64,000 bases of DNA from Sphaerisporangium fuscum (GCF_018531465.1 NZ_JAHDTF010000004.1:310001-374000); one strand, 5' to 3'; counted from the first letter of the stretch, positions 54,414-63,326 are shown. Notes: generated by a model not told the origin, from the letters alone. Translations and numbers: made by a program.

Positions 54414-55643
54414 ATGACGGACTCAGCCGCGGCACCGGAGCCCGACGAGAAGGCCCGGCCGGGGATCCTGTCGTCCCGTGGCCGGGCCGGGGTCCTGCTG
54501 GTCGCGGGGTTCGTGCTCGCCTCCCTCAACCTGCGGCCCGCCCTCGCGGGGGTGTCGCCGCTGCTGAACGAGATCATGAGCGATCTCGGGCTGGCCCCGG
54601 CGGCGGGCGGGGCGATCACCACGGTCATGGTGGTCTGCCTCGGCCTGCTCGCCCCCGTGGCCCCCGCGCTGGCGACTCGCCTCGGTCTCGACCGCACGCT
54701 GCTGGTCGGGCTGATCGTCCTGGCGGCGGGGGTCGTCCTGCGCAGCTCGGGCGACGTGCTCGCCCTCTACGCCGGGGCGGCGGTCGCCGGCACGGCCATC
54801 GCGATCATGAACGTCGTCATGCCGGGCGTGGTGAAGCAGCACTTCCCCGACCGGGTCGGCCTTTTCACGGCCGTGTACACCTCCGGGCTGGTGGCCGGCG
54901 CGGCGTCGGCGTCGGCGCTGATGGTGCCGATCGAGGAGAGGTACGGCTGGCGGACGGCGGCCGGGTCGGCCGCCGTGCTCGCGGTCGCGGCGGCCCTGCT
55001 GTGGGCGCGGCAGGCCTTCACCGGCCGGGGCCGGGCGGGGAACGGCGGCGCGCCCCGGCCGTACGCCGCGCTGTTGCGCAGGCCCGTGACCTGGTACGTC
55101 ATGGCCTTCATGGGTCTGCAGTCGCTCACCTTCTACATCATGCTGGCCTGGCTGCCGACGATCTTCCGCGACGCGGGGCTCCCGGCCGACGACGCCGGCT
55201 ACCTGCTCGCCCTGACCAACCTCTCGCAGATCGCCGCGACGCTGACCGTGCCCGTGCACGCGGGCCGTACCCGCTCGCAGGTGCCGCACGTGGTCGCGGC
55301 GGTGCTGCTCACCGTGGCGGGGTACCTCGGCGTGCTGCTCGCCCCGGCCACGCTGCCCTGGCTGTGGATGATCGTGCTGGGGCTCGGCCAGGGGGCGTCC
55401 ATCGCGCTGGCGCTCCTGATCATCGCCCTGCGGGCCCCGGACCCGGCCTCGGTGACCGCGCTGTCGGCGGTGGCCCAGTCGTCCGGCTACCTGCTCGCCG
55501 CCCTCGGTCCGTTCCTCATCGGCCTGCTCCACCAGCTCTCCGGTGGCTGGACGCTGCCCTTGGCCGCCGGACTGGCGACCTGCGGGCTGCAGCTCGCCGC
55601 CGGGGTGCTCGCCGGCAGGCCGGCGGCCGGCGGCCCCGCTTAG
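54414..55643 (+). CDS. CynX/NimT family MFS transporter
   Basis: A 409-residue 12-helix major facilitator. The motif LASLNLRPALAGVSPLL near residue 36 is typical of the CynX/NimT (cyanate/nitroimidazole) group. The ATG follows AGGAAGG. Tight spacing (19 bp) to the ALDH suggests an operon. The substrate is unknown; the family includes small-anion and aromatic-compound carriers. Confidence 0.9.
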   Translation: MTDSAAAPEPDEKARPGILSSRGRAGVLLVAGFVLASLNLRPALAGVSPLLNEIMSDLGLAPAAGGAITTVMVVCLGLLAPVAPALATRLGLDRTLLVGLIVLAAGVVLRSSGDVLALYAGAAVAGTAIAIMNVVMPGVVKQHFPDRVGLFTAVYTSGLVAGAASASALMVPIEERYGWRTAAGSAAVLAVAAALLWARQAFTGRGRAGNGGAPRPYAALLRRPVTWYVMAFMGLQSLTFYIMLAWLPTIFRDAGLPADDAGYLLALTNLSQIAATLTVPVHAGRTRSQVPHVVAAVLLTVAGYLGVLLAPATLPWLWMIVLGLGQGASIALALLIIALRAPDPASVTALSAVAQSSGYLLAALGPFLIGLLHQLSGGWTLPLAAGLATCGLQLAAGVLAGRPAAGGPA

Positions 55644-55717
55644 GGCGATCTTCCCAGGGACGTAGGGTTCCGCGTGTCGGGTGGATGGAGGCCCTCCCAC
55701 CAGGCCTAACATCGAGC

Positions 55718-57025
55718 GTGATCATCATTCCGTGGCTCGTGGCCGGTGTCGTGTCCCTCATGTCCGGCGGCGCGGTCCCCGTCTCCCACCCACGGACGGA
55801 GGTTCGTCCGGTCCCCGCGGCGGCGCTGCGCGCGGAGCAGGGCCCGGCGCTTCGTACCTGGGCGGGAACGGGAGGGGCGCACGGCCGCGAGCCCGGAACG
55901 GATCCCATCGTGATCGGGCACCGGGGCGCCTGCGCGTACCGTCCCGAGCACACCCTGCTCTCCTACGAGAAGGCGATCGAGATGGGGGCGAACTACATCG
56001 AGCCGGACCTGGTGTCCACCAAGGACCATGTGCTCGTCGCCCGGCACGAGAACGAGATCTCGCGCACCACCGATGTCGCCCGACACAAGGAGTTCGCCTC
56101 GCGCCGCACCACCAAGGTGATCGACGGGAAGACGGTGACCGGCTGGTTCACCGAGGACTTCACCCTCGCGGAGCTGCTCACCCTGCGGGCGGTGGAACGG
56201 CGGCCCCGGCTGCGTCCCGAGAGCTCGGCGTACGACCGTCTCGCGCCGATCGCGACGTTCGACGAGGTGGTGGCCCTCGCCAAGCGGTCAGGGGTGGGCG
56301 TCTACGCCGAGACCAAGCATTCGAGCTACTTCGCCTCCATCGGGCTTCCCCTGGAGGAGCCCATGCTGGCCACCCTGGACAAGTACGGCTGGCGCGAGAA
56401 GACCGACCCGGTCTACATCCAGTCGTTCGAGACGGCCAACCTGCGGGCGCTGCGCGCCAGGACGCACATTCGGCTGGTGCAGCTGCTGGAGGCGAAAGGC
56501 GCGCCGCGCGACCTCGCCGCCGCGGGCGACCGGCGCACCTACCGCGACCTGGCGACACCCGAGGGCCTGCGCGAGATCGCGACGTACGCCGACGGGATCG
56601 GCGTGCCGACCCGCCTGGTCCTGCCCCAGGACAAGCACGGCACGCTGCGCGAACCCACCTCGCTCGTCGAGGACGCCCACGACGCCGGCCTGACCGTCCA
56701 CGTGTGGACCGTGCGCCCGGAGAACGTCAACCTTCCGGCCGACTTCCGGGTGGGGGACCCGCGGGAGCCGGGGTACGAGCGGGCGCACGGCGATGTGGAG
56801 GGCTGGCTGCGGAGGCTGTACGGGCTGGACGTCGACGGCGTGTTCGCCGATGACCCCGGTGTCGCCGCCCGCGTCCGCGACGCGGTCGCCGGGAGCGACG
56901 CCGAGCCCGGCGACACGGCCGGCACGGGCGACGAGGCCGGCGAGGCCGAGGAGACGGACGCGGAGGCGGACGGCGAGACGCACGAGGTGGTGACCGGCGG
57001 GACGACCGAGGGCGACGACGAGTGA
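55718..57025 (+). CDS. secreted glycerophosphodiester phosphodiesterase
   Basis: A 435-residue GDPD-domain protein that should release glycerol-3-phosphate from glycerophosphodiesters. Catalytic motifs are HRGACAYRPEHT (His/Arg), EPDL and ARHENEISRTT. A hydrophobic N-terminus (IIIPWLVAGVVSLMSGGA) suggests secretion. The acidic tail (EETDAEADGETHEV) is unusual. The start is uncertain: GTG 55718, with TAACAT five bases upstream, could be leaderless, and ATG 55685 is an alternative. It ends 3 bp before the convergent cysteine dioxygenase gene. Confidence 0.85.
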   Translation: MIIIPWLVAGVVSLMSGGAVPVSHPRTEVRPVPAAALRAEQGPALRTWAGTGGAHGREPGTDPIVIGHRGACAYRPEHTLLSYEKAIEMGANYIEPDLVSTKDHVLVARHENEISRTTDVARHKEFASRRTTKVIDGKTVTGWFTEDFTLAELLTLRAVERRPRLRPESSAYDRLAPIATFDEVVALAKRSGVGVYAETKHSSYFASIGLPLEEPMLATLDKYGWREKTDPVYIQSFETANLRALRARTHIRLVQLLEAKGAPRDLAAAGDRRTYRDLATPEGLREIATYADGIGVPTRLVLPQDKHGTLREPTSLVEDAHDAGLTVHVWTVRPENVNLPADFRVGDPREPGYERAHGDVEGWLRRLYGLDVDGVFADDPGVAARVRDAVAGSDAEPGDTAGTGDEAGEAEETDAEADGETHEVVTGGTTEGDDE

Positions 57026-57028
57026 CCG

Positions 57029-57538
57029 TCAGACCAGCGCTTCGGTGTCCATCGGGCGGAGTTCGTCGGCGTAGCTGACCGAGGTGCGCCGCATGACGCC
57101 GTCGTCGCTGATGGTGTACTGCCCGAGACGCCACAGCGGGGGAGAGTAGGCGTGGATCGACACGCTCTGCTCGGAGTACCCGTTGATGCGGTGGATGTGC
57201 TCGGGGCCGAACGACAGCGCCTCGCCCTCCGACACCAGCGTCTCCAGGTGGGCGCCGCCGATGCGGGGGTTGGACTCCTTCAGCGTGCCCGCCACGACCC
57301 GCACCGCGCCGGAGGACACGTCGTGGTCGTGGAAGCCGGTGTCGTCCTCCGGGCGCCAGCAGATCACCCAGATGTCGACGAACGAGTCGCGATACAGCGA
57401 GGCGTAGTGGCGCGCCTCGCCGCTGTCGCCGAAGGTGACGTGGTGGGACCACAGGTCCGGCCGTCCCGCGAGATCTTCGACGAGTTGGCGCAGTTCACGC
57501 TTGTCGAGGAATCGGTCGGGCAATGATTCCCAGCTCAT
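57029..57538 (-). CDS. cysteine dioxygenase family protein
   Basis: A 169-residue cupin-fold non-heme iron enzyme that oxidises cysteine, or a related thiol, to the sulfinate. The His ligands appear in GFHDHDVSSGAVRVV (H-x-H) and in VSIHAYSPP, as in family members. The ATG overlaps the preceding amidohydrolase stop (ATGA), so they are translationally coupled. The operon faces a divergent LacI gene over three tandem operators. Confidence 0.9.
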   Translation of the reverse strand: MSWESLPDRFLDKRELRQLVEDLAGRPDLWSHHVTFGDSGEARHYASLYRDSFVDIWVICWRPEDDTGFHDHDVSSGAVRVVAGTLKESNPRIGGAHLETLVSEGEALSFGPEHIHRINGYSEQSVSIHAYSPPLWRLGQYTISDDGVMRRTSVSYADELRPMDTEALV

Positions 57539-58434
57539 CTGGGCACGGCTCCTTCCATGTCGAGCAGACGCAGGGGATTGGTGTGGGAGATCTGCTGCTC
57601 GGCGGCCTCGCCGAGCAGGGTGCGCGCGGGTGTGGCGTAGGGGGCGTCCGAGCCGAGGACGACGACCTCGACCCCGACCGCGCGGGTGATCGCGTCGATG
57701 GCCTGGTGGCCGTACGACGAGGTCTCCAGGAAGGCGTCGGGGTCGACGACGCCGCGGTTCTCCCCGCCGCGGGCGATGTAGCGCTCGGTGTGCAGCGGGG
57801 CGAGGCCGGCCAGGGCGGTGAAACAGACGCGCAGGCGCGGGTGGCGGGGACGGCCGAAGGCCCGGAAGGCGTACCAGGCGGCGTGCATCTGCTGGACGTA
57901 CGGGACGACGGCGGCCCACCAGCCGGGGGTCTCCGCGGCGGGGGCCGGGCCGGGGTGCACGAACAGGGGGAGTCCGCGCTCTTCCAGCAGGTCGAGCAGG
58001 GGGGCGACGCGAGCGAGATCGGCGGAGCCGAGCAGGGCGGTGGCGGGTAGCTGGAGCCCGGCGAAGCCGGCGTCGAGCACCTTGGCGGTGCGCTCGGGGT
58101 CGATGTCGGACACGCAGGTGGACGCCCACGCCCGGAACGAGCCGGGCAGCCGCAGCGCGCCGTCGTGGTAGGCGTCGAGCAGCGGCCAGGCCTCGGCGGG
58201 CGGCAGGTGCTCCACGCCGAGCGGGCTGGACAGCGACACCAGGGCGAGGTCGATGCCGTGGTGGCGGTTGAACGCGACGCGGTGGCCGAGGTCGTGGTCG
58301 GCGGGGTTCACCTGGTAGGGCGCCTCGCCGTCGAGGTGCAGGGTCCAGCCGTCGAGGAACGGCGGGATGTGGCGCGCGCGTAGTGCGGCGACGAATCCGG
58401 ACGTCCAGATGTGCTGGTGAACGTCGATCCGCAA
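57535..58434 (-). CDS. amidohydrolase-family (TIM-barrel) enzyme
   Basis: A 299-residue member of the amidohydrolase-2 family. The metal motif is DVHQHIW near the N-terminus, with HPGP and GSDAPYATP later. The TTG start at 58434 is preceded by AAGGAGGTGACC, a strong ribosome binding site. It precedes a coupled cysteine dioxygenase gene, which suggests a joint catabolic route, but the substrate cannot be inferred. Confidence 0.9.
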   Translation of the reverse strand: MRIDVHQHIWTSGFVAALRARHIPPFLDGWTLHLDGEAPYQVNPADHDLGHRVAFNRHHGIDLALVSLSSPLGVEHLPPAEAWPLLDAYHDGALRLPGSFRAWASTCVSDIDPERTAKVLDAGFAGLQLPATALLGSADLARVAPLLDLLEERGLPLFVHPGPAPAAETPGWWAAVVPYVQQMHAAWYAFRAFGRPRHPRLRVCFTALAGLAPLHTERYIARGGENRGVVDPDAFLETSSYGHQAIDAITRAVGVEVVVLGSDAPYATPARTLLGEAAEQQISHTNPLRLLDMEGAVPR

Positions 58435-58510
58435 AGGTCACCTCCTTCTCGCCACGCATACTACCCCATAATTCCTATCGAGTTTGTCGGCAATGCCTGG
58501 GGACATGCGG

Positions 58511-58548
58511 TGAAGCGTTTCAGTGATACGTTTCAGTGAAACGCTTCA
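58511..58548. promoter_or_regulatory. three tandem LacI-type operators
   Basis: TGAAGCGTTTCA (58511-58522), TGATACGTTTCA (58524-58535) and TGAAACGCTTCA (58537-58548) are three 12-bp palindrome-type sites at exactly 13-bp spacing. The outer two are reverse complements, and with their flanks they form a perfect 13-bp inverted repeat. They lie between the amidohydrolase operon and the LacI gene at 58621. Confidence 0.85.
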
Positions 58549-58620
58549 CCTGCTTCGCCGTCAAGAGCGGTTCGCGATCGCCTCCCCGCCCCGGTCGCTG
58601 ATTGCGCATAAGCTGGCCTG

Positions 58621-59622
58621 GTGTCGCGTTCTCACCCACGCAAGCGGGCGACGATCCGAGAGGTGGCGCAGGCGACAGGGCTGTCTCCGGCGGCCGTCTC
58701 ATACGCGCTGCGCGGCATGCAGGTCTCGGAGGAGACCATCGAGCGTGTACGCCAGGCCGCCGCCGAGCTCGGATACGAGGCCGACCCGATCGCGCGCGCC
58801 CTCGCCAGCGGGCGTACCGGGATGATCGGGCTGCTGTGCGGCTCCCTCGAAGATCTATGGCAGCAGTCGCTCGCGGTCGGCATCGGCCGCGCCCTGCGCG
58901 ACAAGGACCGCTACGCGCTGATCCTCGACGCGGCGGGCGACCCCGCGCGAGAGAGCACGCTCGCCCGGCAGCTGCGCGACCAGCGTGTGGACGGCCTGAT
59001 CGTGCAGCCCGTCGACCCCGCCGCGCCGTTCTGGCCCCAGCTCGCCGAGACGTTGCCGCTGGTCGCCATCGGCGACGCCCTGGTCGACGCGCAGACCGCC
59101 GGCGAGGTCGTCTTCGACAACCGCAGGGGGGTCACGCTCGCCCTGGAGTACCTCCTGCGCAGGGGACACCGCCACGTCGCCGTCCTGACGCCCACGCGGC
59201 CGAGCACGCCCGACCGTCCCGCCGACGTCCACGTCACCGCCGAGGCCGAGCGCCTCGGGCTCGACATCGACGTCGTGACCGCCCCGCACGGCCTGGCCGC
59301 CACCACCGAGACGGCGCGCGAGATGCTCGCCACGGGGGTGCGGCCGAGCGCGGTGTTCTGCTTCTCCGACTCCATCGCCTACGGCGTGTACGCCGCGGCG
59401 GCCGAGCTCGGGCTGAGCGTGCCCGGCGAGATCTCGATCATGGGCTACGACGACCACCCGATGTCGGGCCTGCTCACTCCCGGCCTGACCACCGTGAACT
59501 GGGATCTGGACGGCATCGTGCGGGCCGCCGTCCGCCTGGTGGTCGCGGCGGCCGACGGCCAGAACCGCAGGCGCCGCATCATCCAGGCCCCGGAACTACG
59601 CGAGCGGGGCTCGGTCGCCTGA
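58621..59622 (+). CDS. LacI family repressor
   Basis: A 333-residue LacI regulator. The HTH/hinge is RATIREVAQATGLSPAAVSYAL and RVRQAAAELGYEADPIARALAS (residues 9-64), followed by a full sensor domain (for example VFCFSDSIAYGVYAAAAELG, MGYDDHPMSGLLTPGLTTV). GTG 58621 has no ribosome binding site, and TAAGCT ends six bases before it, so it may be leaderless. It very likely controls the amidohydrolase and cysteine dioxygenase operon through the tandem sites. Confidence 0.92.
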   Translation: MSRSHPRKRATIREVAQATGLSPAAVSYALRGMQVSEETIERVRQAAAELGYEADPIARALASGRTGMIGLLCGSLEDLWQQSLAVGIGRALRDKDRYALILDAAGDPARESTLARQLRDQRVDGLIVQPVDPAAPFWPQLAETLPLVAIGDALVDAQTAGEVVFDNRRGVTLALEYLLRRGHRHVAVLTPTRPSTPDRPADVHVTAEAERLGLDIDVVTAPHGLAATTETAREMLATGVRPSAVFCFSDSIAYGVYAAAAELGLSVPGEISIMGYDDHPMSGLLTPGLTTVNWDLDGIVRAAVRLVVAAADGQNRRRRIIQAPELRERGSVA

Positions 59623-59663
59623 CCGTTGCCCCGCCCGTCGAGTCGTCCCCCCTGATGAAGTGC

Positions 59664-60041
59664 TCAGTCCTCGTTCAGGCCGAGGAGCATGTCGAGGATC
59701 CAGGTGATCACGCCGACGAGGATCGCGCCGAGGAAGGCGGCCCAGAAGCCGCTCACGTGGAACGGCAGGTCGAGCTTCTCGGCGATCCAGCTCGTCAGCA
59801 GCAGGAGCAGGGCGTTCACGACCAGGGCGAACAGCCCCAGGGTGAGAACGTAGAACGCGCAGCCGAACGTCTTGATGATGGGCTTCAGGACGGCGTTCAC
59901 CACGCCGAAGATGAAGGCCACCGCGATGAGGGTGCCGGCGGTCCGCACCGAGGTGCCCCCGGACACGGTGATCCCGGGAATGAGTTTCGTGGCGGCCCAG
60001 AGGGCGCCGGCCACGATAAGGATCTTGATAATGATCTTCAC
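59664..60041 (-). CDS. phage holin family IV-like membrane protein
   Basis: A 125-residue protein of four hydrophobic helices (KIIIKILIVAGALWAAT, GTLIAVAFIFGVVNAVLKPI, YVLTLGLFALVVNALLLLL, FWAAFLGAILVGVITWIL). It matches the small membrane family annotated as phage holin family IV, common in actinobacteria and not prophage-linked. Start GTG 60041 is supported by the hydrophobic N-terminus, and an open extension to 60206 is not convincing. Role unknown. Confidence 0.82.
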   Translation of the reverse strand: MKIIIKILIVAGALWAATKLIPGITVSGGTSVRTAGTLIAVAFIFGVVNAVLKPIIKTFGCAFYVLTLGLFALVVNALLLLLTSWIAEKLDLPFHVSGFWAAFLGAILVGVITWILDMLLGLNED

Positions 60042-60239
60042 GTTCCCGATGGTGGCATGGGTCGTCCTTGAACGGTAGGGCCGCAGGACCTGAACGGCCC
60101 CTGCCGGACAGGCGACGCCGCGACGGACGGCAGCCGGTGAGTGATCGCCGAGGCGGGCGGTGTTCGCTGGAGGGTGACGCGTTCGCCGAGTGAAAGGGCA
60201 GGTCATGCGCGGCTTCGACGACGCCTTCGCCTACCGCGG

Positions 60240-60437
60240 CTCACGCTGCGCGGGTTCCTCGTGGGCGATCACGCGGACCGCGCGTCCGACATGGTCCGCG
60301 AGATGGGGGCCTGGCTCCGCGAGCGCAAGATCACCATGGAGGAGACCGTGGGAGAGGGCCTGGAGAACGCGCCGGAGGCCTTCCTCGCCATGATGCGCGG
60401 GGAGACCGTCGGCAAGATGATCGTCCACCTGGCCTGA
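60240..60437 (+). pseudogene. C-terminal remnant of an NADP-dependent oxidoreductase
   Basis: Positions 60240-60437 encode RGFLVGDHADRASDMVREM, AWLRERKITMEETVGEGLEN and APEAFLAMMRGETVGKMIVHL, the C-terminus of the leukotriene B4 dehydrogenase/YncB-like medium-chain oxidoreductases. The rest of the gene (roughly 270 residues) is missing, and the upstream sequence does not continue it in any frame. Most likely a deletion remnant. Confidence 0.75.
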
Positions 60438-60488
60438 GCGGCATATCTGGCTGATCGCCGGGAAAGGGGTGAAAGGAGGTGTTACTTA

Positions 60489-60764
60489 ATGGACCAGGAT
60501 GAGCTGCAGTCGCTCTCGCCCAAGGAGCTCCACGACAGGGCGGTGCGTTACGCCGTGGCGCACGGCGACTTCGGCTTCCTGTGGGAACTGCTGAAGGTGA
60601 TCCCGGCGGCGGAGGCCGCCAGCGGCCACGCCGACGAGGCCGCCAACGACCTCAGCCGGGTGTCGGCGTTGCTCAGCGACGCGATGGCCTCGGGTGTGGG
60701 CGAGCTGGGCGAGGCGCTGCGCCCCGTCTACGTCGCCTACCTGTCCGAGCACCCGGACGCGTGA
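60489..60764 (+). CDS. small hypothetical protein
   Basis: A 91-residue soluble, acidic and helical protein (LSPKELHDRAVRYAVAHGD, then FLWELLKVIPAAEAASG). It has a near-perfect AGGAGGT 8 bp before ATG 60489. Similar short proteins exist in actinobacteria, but I know no function. It lies 30 bp before the OsmC gene and probably shares its transcript. Confidence 0.75.
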   Translation: MDQDELQSLSPKELHDRAVRYAVAHGDFGFLWELLKVIPAAEAASGHADEAANDLSRVSALLSDAMASGVGELGEALRPVYVAYLSEHPDA

Positions 60765-60794
60765 GCCGCCGCCCACGGCTCTAGGCTCCTGGAC

Positions 60795-61193
60795 ATGGCA
60801 TCGGTACATGTGGAGCGGACGGACGGCGGCTTCGTCGCGCGCAACTCGCGCGGAGCGGAGGTCGCCATGGGAAGCGGCGACGAGGAGGGCGTCTTCACGC
60901 CGGTCGAGCTGCTGCTCGCCGCGGTGGGCGGCTGCAACATCGTGACCGTCGAGCCCCTCACCGCCCAGCGCGGTCATCGACTCGTACGGCTGGCGATGAC
61001 GGTGGAGGCGGAGAAGGTCGAGCCGACGCTGCTCGGCCCGGTGACGATCACCTACGACGTCGAACTGCCCGAGGGCGACGAGCAGGCGGACGAGGTCTTC
61101 CGGGCGGTCGCGCACCGCGTGCACGAGCGGCACTGCACGGTGAGCCGTTCGCTGCAGAAGGGCACCGAGGTGAAGGTGGAACTGCCCGAATAG
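60795..61193 (+). CDS. OsmC family peroxidase/redox protein
   Basis: A 132-residue OsmC-fold protein. The two redox cysteines are seen in AAVGGCNIVTVE and ERHCTVSRSL, so thiol peroxidase activity towards organic hydroperoxides is possible. ATG 60795 lies about 30 bp after the preceding small gene. A long interval with a hairpin follows. Confidence 0.9.
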   Translation: MASVHVERTDGGFVARNSRGAEVAMGSGDEEGVFTPVELLLAAVGGCNIVTVEPLTAQRGHRLVRLAMTVEAEKVEPTLLGPVTITYDVELPEGDEQADEVFRAVAHRVHERHCTVSRSLQKGTEVKVELPE

Positions 61194-62004
61194 CCCTCGT
61201 GCGGCGGGGGCGCGGTGTCAGGGGTGTCCGGCGTGGACCTCCCGCGCCGGACATGATCCTTCTCGTGGGTTAGACCGAATCTATACCTTGCGATGACGAG
61301 CATCTCAGGCCCCAGTATGTAGTGTTAAGGCAGGTCAAGAGGGATGGACCTGCGCTCCGCGAGAGCGCCGCACAGCTTTCAGAAAAGGACGCGGTGGGGG
61401 AACGCGTCCAGAGCGGGACCGCCCGGTGCGTTTGGGGGAAGGCATCGGCGCTGGACCGTGATAGATCGGGGCCGGGCAGGCGGGGGACTGCCCGGCCCCG
61501 ACTCTTGCCCGGACTCTTTTCCGCTCGCCGGCCTTCCTCTCTCCTCGCCGCCTCTCGCGCCACGTGTCCGCCTCCCCCTGACCGCGGGTGGAGACGTCAG
61601 GCAGGGGCAAAGCTCGATCTTCCCCGCCGTCGCCTTCCACCGGCCGGGCCCCGACGGCGCTCTTCACCGCCGCCTGAATGCGGCTGCTCCTCGTCCCGGC
61701 GCCCCTTCTTCGGGCCCTGACAGAGGGCGTCAGGCAGGAAAGCCGACCTTCTTCCGGAAATTGATCAATACCGGCATCTTGCCATTTCTCTCCCTCTCGT
61801 CACACGCGCCACAGGAGTGCTCTGAGCAGCGCATACGCTGAGGCCAGAACTCAAGCGAAACATCCGGAATAGTCCCGGTTTGGGCGCTAGAGGTAGATCT
61901 TCTAATGCTTTCGCATGGTTTAGTTGGCTTTGTCCTGACTCTGTGGGTAAGGTCTTAGGCACCAGGCGGGTGGTGACCTGGTCTTCAGCCGGAAGGCCGC
62001 CACC
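61194..62004. other. 811-bp interval with one strong hairpin
   Basis: No credible gene is seen here. CGGGGCCGGGCAG (61467-61479) and CTGCCCGGCCCCG (61488-61500) form a perfect 13-bp stem with an 8-nt loop, likely a terminator. The rest is mainly GC-rich with Pro/Arg-coded shadow frames. Its right end leads into the riboswitch, where the promoter must lie. Confidence 0.55.
61467..61500. terminator. strong hairpin, probable terminator
   Basis: A perfect 13-bp stem around GCGGGGGA, with CTCTT, CCGGACTCTTTT after it. It may end the OsmC transcript or separate it from the riboswitch gene. Confidence 0.6.
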
Positions 62005-62140
62005 CGAACGTCGAATCCGAAGGGCTTCACCAGCCCAGAAGAACCGGGGACCCAGGTCCTTGGGGTGAATCCGCGTCAGCGGTAGGGCGGCTCCAAAGCC
62101 CGAACCCGTCAGCTAACCCGGTAGACGAGTTTGGAGAGGA
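62005..62140 (+). ncRNA. c-di-AMP riboswitch (ydaO/yuaA type)
   Basis: The segment contains the ydaO hallmarks in order: CCGGGGACCCA (62045-62054), TTGGGGTGAATCC (62060-62072), GGTAGGGC (62081-62088), GCCCGAACCCGTCAGCTAACC (62099-62119) with its conserved CAGCTAACC, and a downstream GGAGAGGAG. The same elements occur in ydaO RNAs of Bacillus and in Streptomyces rpfA leaders. Downstream stems at 62146-62163 and CGGCTGC/GCAGCCG near 62230 may act as expression platform. It precedes the secreted-protein gene by about 280 bp and likely controls it. Confidence 0.88.
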
Positions 62141-62420
62141 GACCCGAGTGGAGCACCCCACTCCGCGTACAGCTCTTGCCGGGCGAACCTAGACCCGGAT
62201 CTACGCCGTCAGAAGCGGCGGACAGCCGGCTGCTCGCGGCAGCCGTCCAGTAGGCGGACTCCCGCCCACTGCACGTGGTGGCAGGCGCCACCGCTGACCG
62301 ACCCAAGCGCGAATGCGCCCAGCACGACGTCTTTTCGTCGTACCCAGCTCTGAGAGCGCTTTCCATCCCCCCGTGCCTTCGGCCACGCGGGTCCCCTTGT
62401 CTTCTGATGAAAGATCCTTC

Positions 62421-63026
62421 ATGCCTCTTTTTTCGAACACCCCCAAGAGTCGACTGTTGTCGGGCATCGCCGGTGCCGCGCTCGTCGGGAGCACGGCCCT
62501 CATGGGGACCGCTGTCTCGGCCCACGCGGACAACCAGCCGGCCACGGCCGCGTCCGCACAGGTGACCGAGCGGGTCCTTCTCAAGGGTTCGACCAAGGCC
62601 TCGTACTTCTGGGACGACGCCTCCGGGCGTCAGGGTGACACCGGCCTGCCGGCCATCGGCAAGCCCATGCAGAAGGGCCTGTTCGCCAGCCCGAGCTGGC
62701 CCCTCGGCACCGAGGGTTACGTCTTCTACAACGGGAAGAAGGCCCCCTTCTTCATCGGCGACCGCGGCCCGGGCATCCCGTCCAGCAGCGGCGTCATGCT
62801 CGACATCGACGGCAAGACGTTCGCGGAGCTGACGGGCGGTTCGTTCAGCGACTCCAGCTTGACCGTCTCCGGCTTCGACGCCGGCCACATCAAGGTCGAC
62901 TACGTCATCACCAAGTGGGGCAGCGGCCCGGGCAAGAAGAACTACCCGGTCCCGTTCTCGGCCGGCGCCTGGAGCGCCTACGACCACAACCCCGCCACGC
63001 CGCCCGCGGCCTCGTCGGGCAGCTGA
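62421..63026 (+). CDS. secreted DPBB-like protein, riboswitch-controlled
   Basis: A 201-residue exported protein. A Sec signal (GIAGAALVGSTALMGTAVS, ending ADN) is followed by a domain with SGRQGDTGLPAIGKPMQKG, FFIGDRGPGIPSSSG and MLDIDGKTFAELTGG. This arrangement of G-, DRG- and LDID motifs resembles double-psi beta-barrel domains such as RlpA or the 3D wall-lytic domains. That is a fold inference only. It is a candidate cell-wall remodelling or growth-resuscitation protein, in line with c-di-AMP control of Rpf-like hydrolases. ATG 62421 is preferred to an upstream open frame. Confidence 0.75.
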   Translation: MPLFSNTPKSRLLSGIAGAALVGSTALMGTAVSAHADNQPATAASAQVTERVLLKGSTKASYFWDDASGRQGDTGLPAIGKPMQKGLFASPSWPLGTEGYVFYNGKKAPFFIGDRGPGIPSSSGVMLDIDGKTFAELTGGSFSDSSLTVSGFDAGHIKVDYVITKWGSGPGKKNYPVPFSAGAWSAYDHNPATPPAASSGS

Positions 63027-63213
63027 CGCGAAGCTGCGACGGCGAAGGACCGCTCTGGCCGGAGGTCCTTCGCGGCCACAGGCGCCGCTCGCCCGGACGT
63101 CCCCCTTCCGGGCGAGCGGCGTGCCGCGTTTCGGGGTGGACGGCCTTCCGCGCCACGTCTTCTCGGCCGATGTGCGGAGCTTCGCCGGGACTGCTAAAGT
63201 CACCGTAGTCAAC

Positions 63214-63290
63214 GCGCCGCTAGCTCAGTTGGTTAGAGCAGCTGACTCTTAATCAGCGGGTCCGGGGTTCGAGTCCCTGGCGGCGCACCA
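63214..63290 (+). tRNA. tRNA-Lys (CUU)
   Basis: The acceptor stem GCGCCGC/GCGGCGC, D-arm TAGCTCAGTTGGTTAGAGCA, anticodon arm GCTGA-CTCTTAA-TCAGC with anticodon CTT, T-arm with GGTTCGAGTCC, and an encoded CCA end make a complete cloverleaf. A terminator-type hairpin follows immediately. Confidence 0.97.
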
Positions 63291-63296
63291 GACGAA

Positions 63297-63326
63297 AAGG
63301 GCATCCTCGCTCGCGAGGGTGCCCTT
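63297..63326 (+). terminator. terminator after tRNA-Lys
   Basis: AAGGGCATCCTCGC (63297-63310) pairs with GCGAGGGTGCCCTT (63313-63326), a 14-bp stem with one wobble and a 2-nt centre. Confidence 0.75.
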
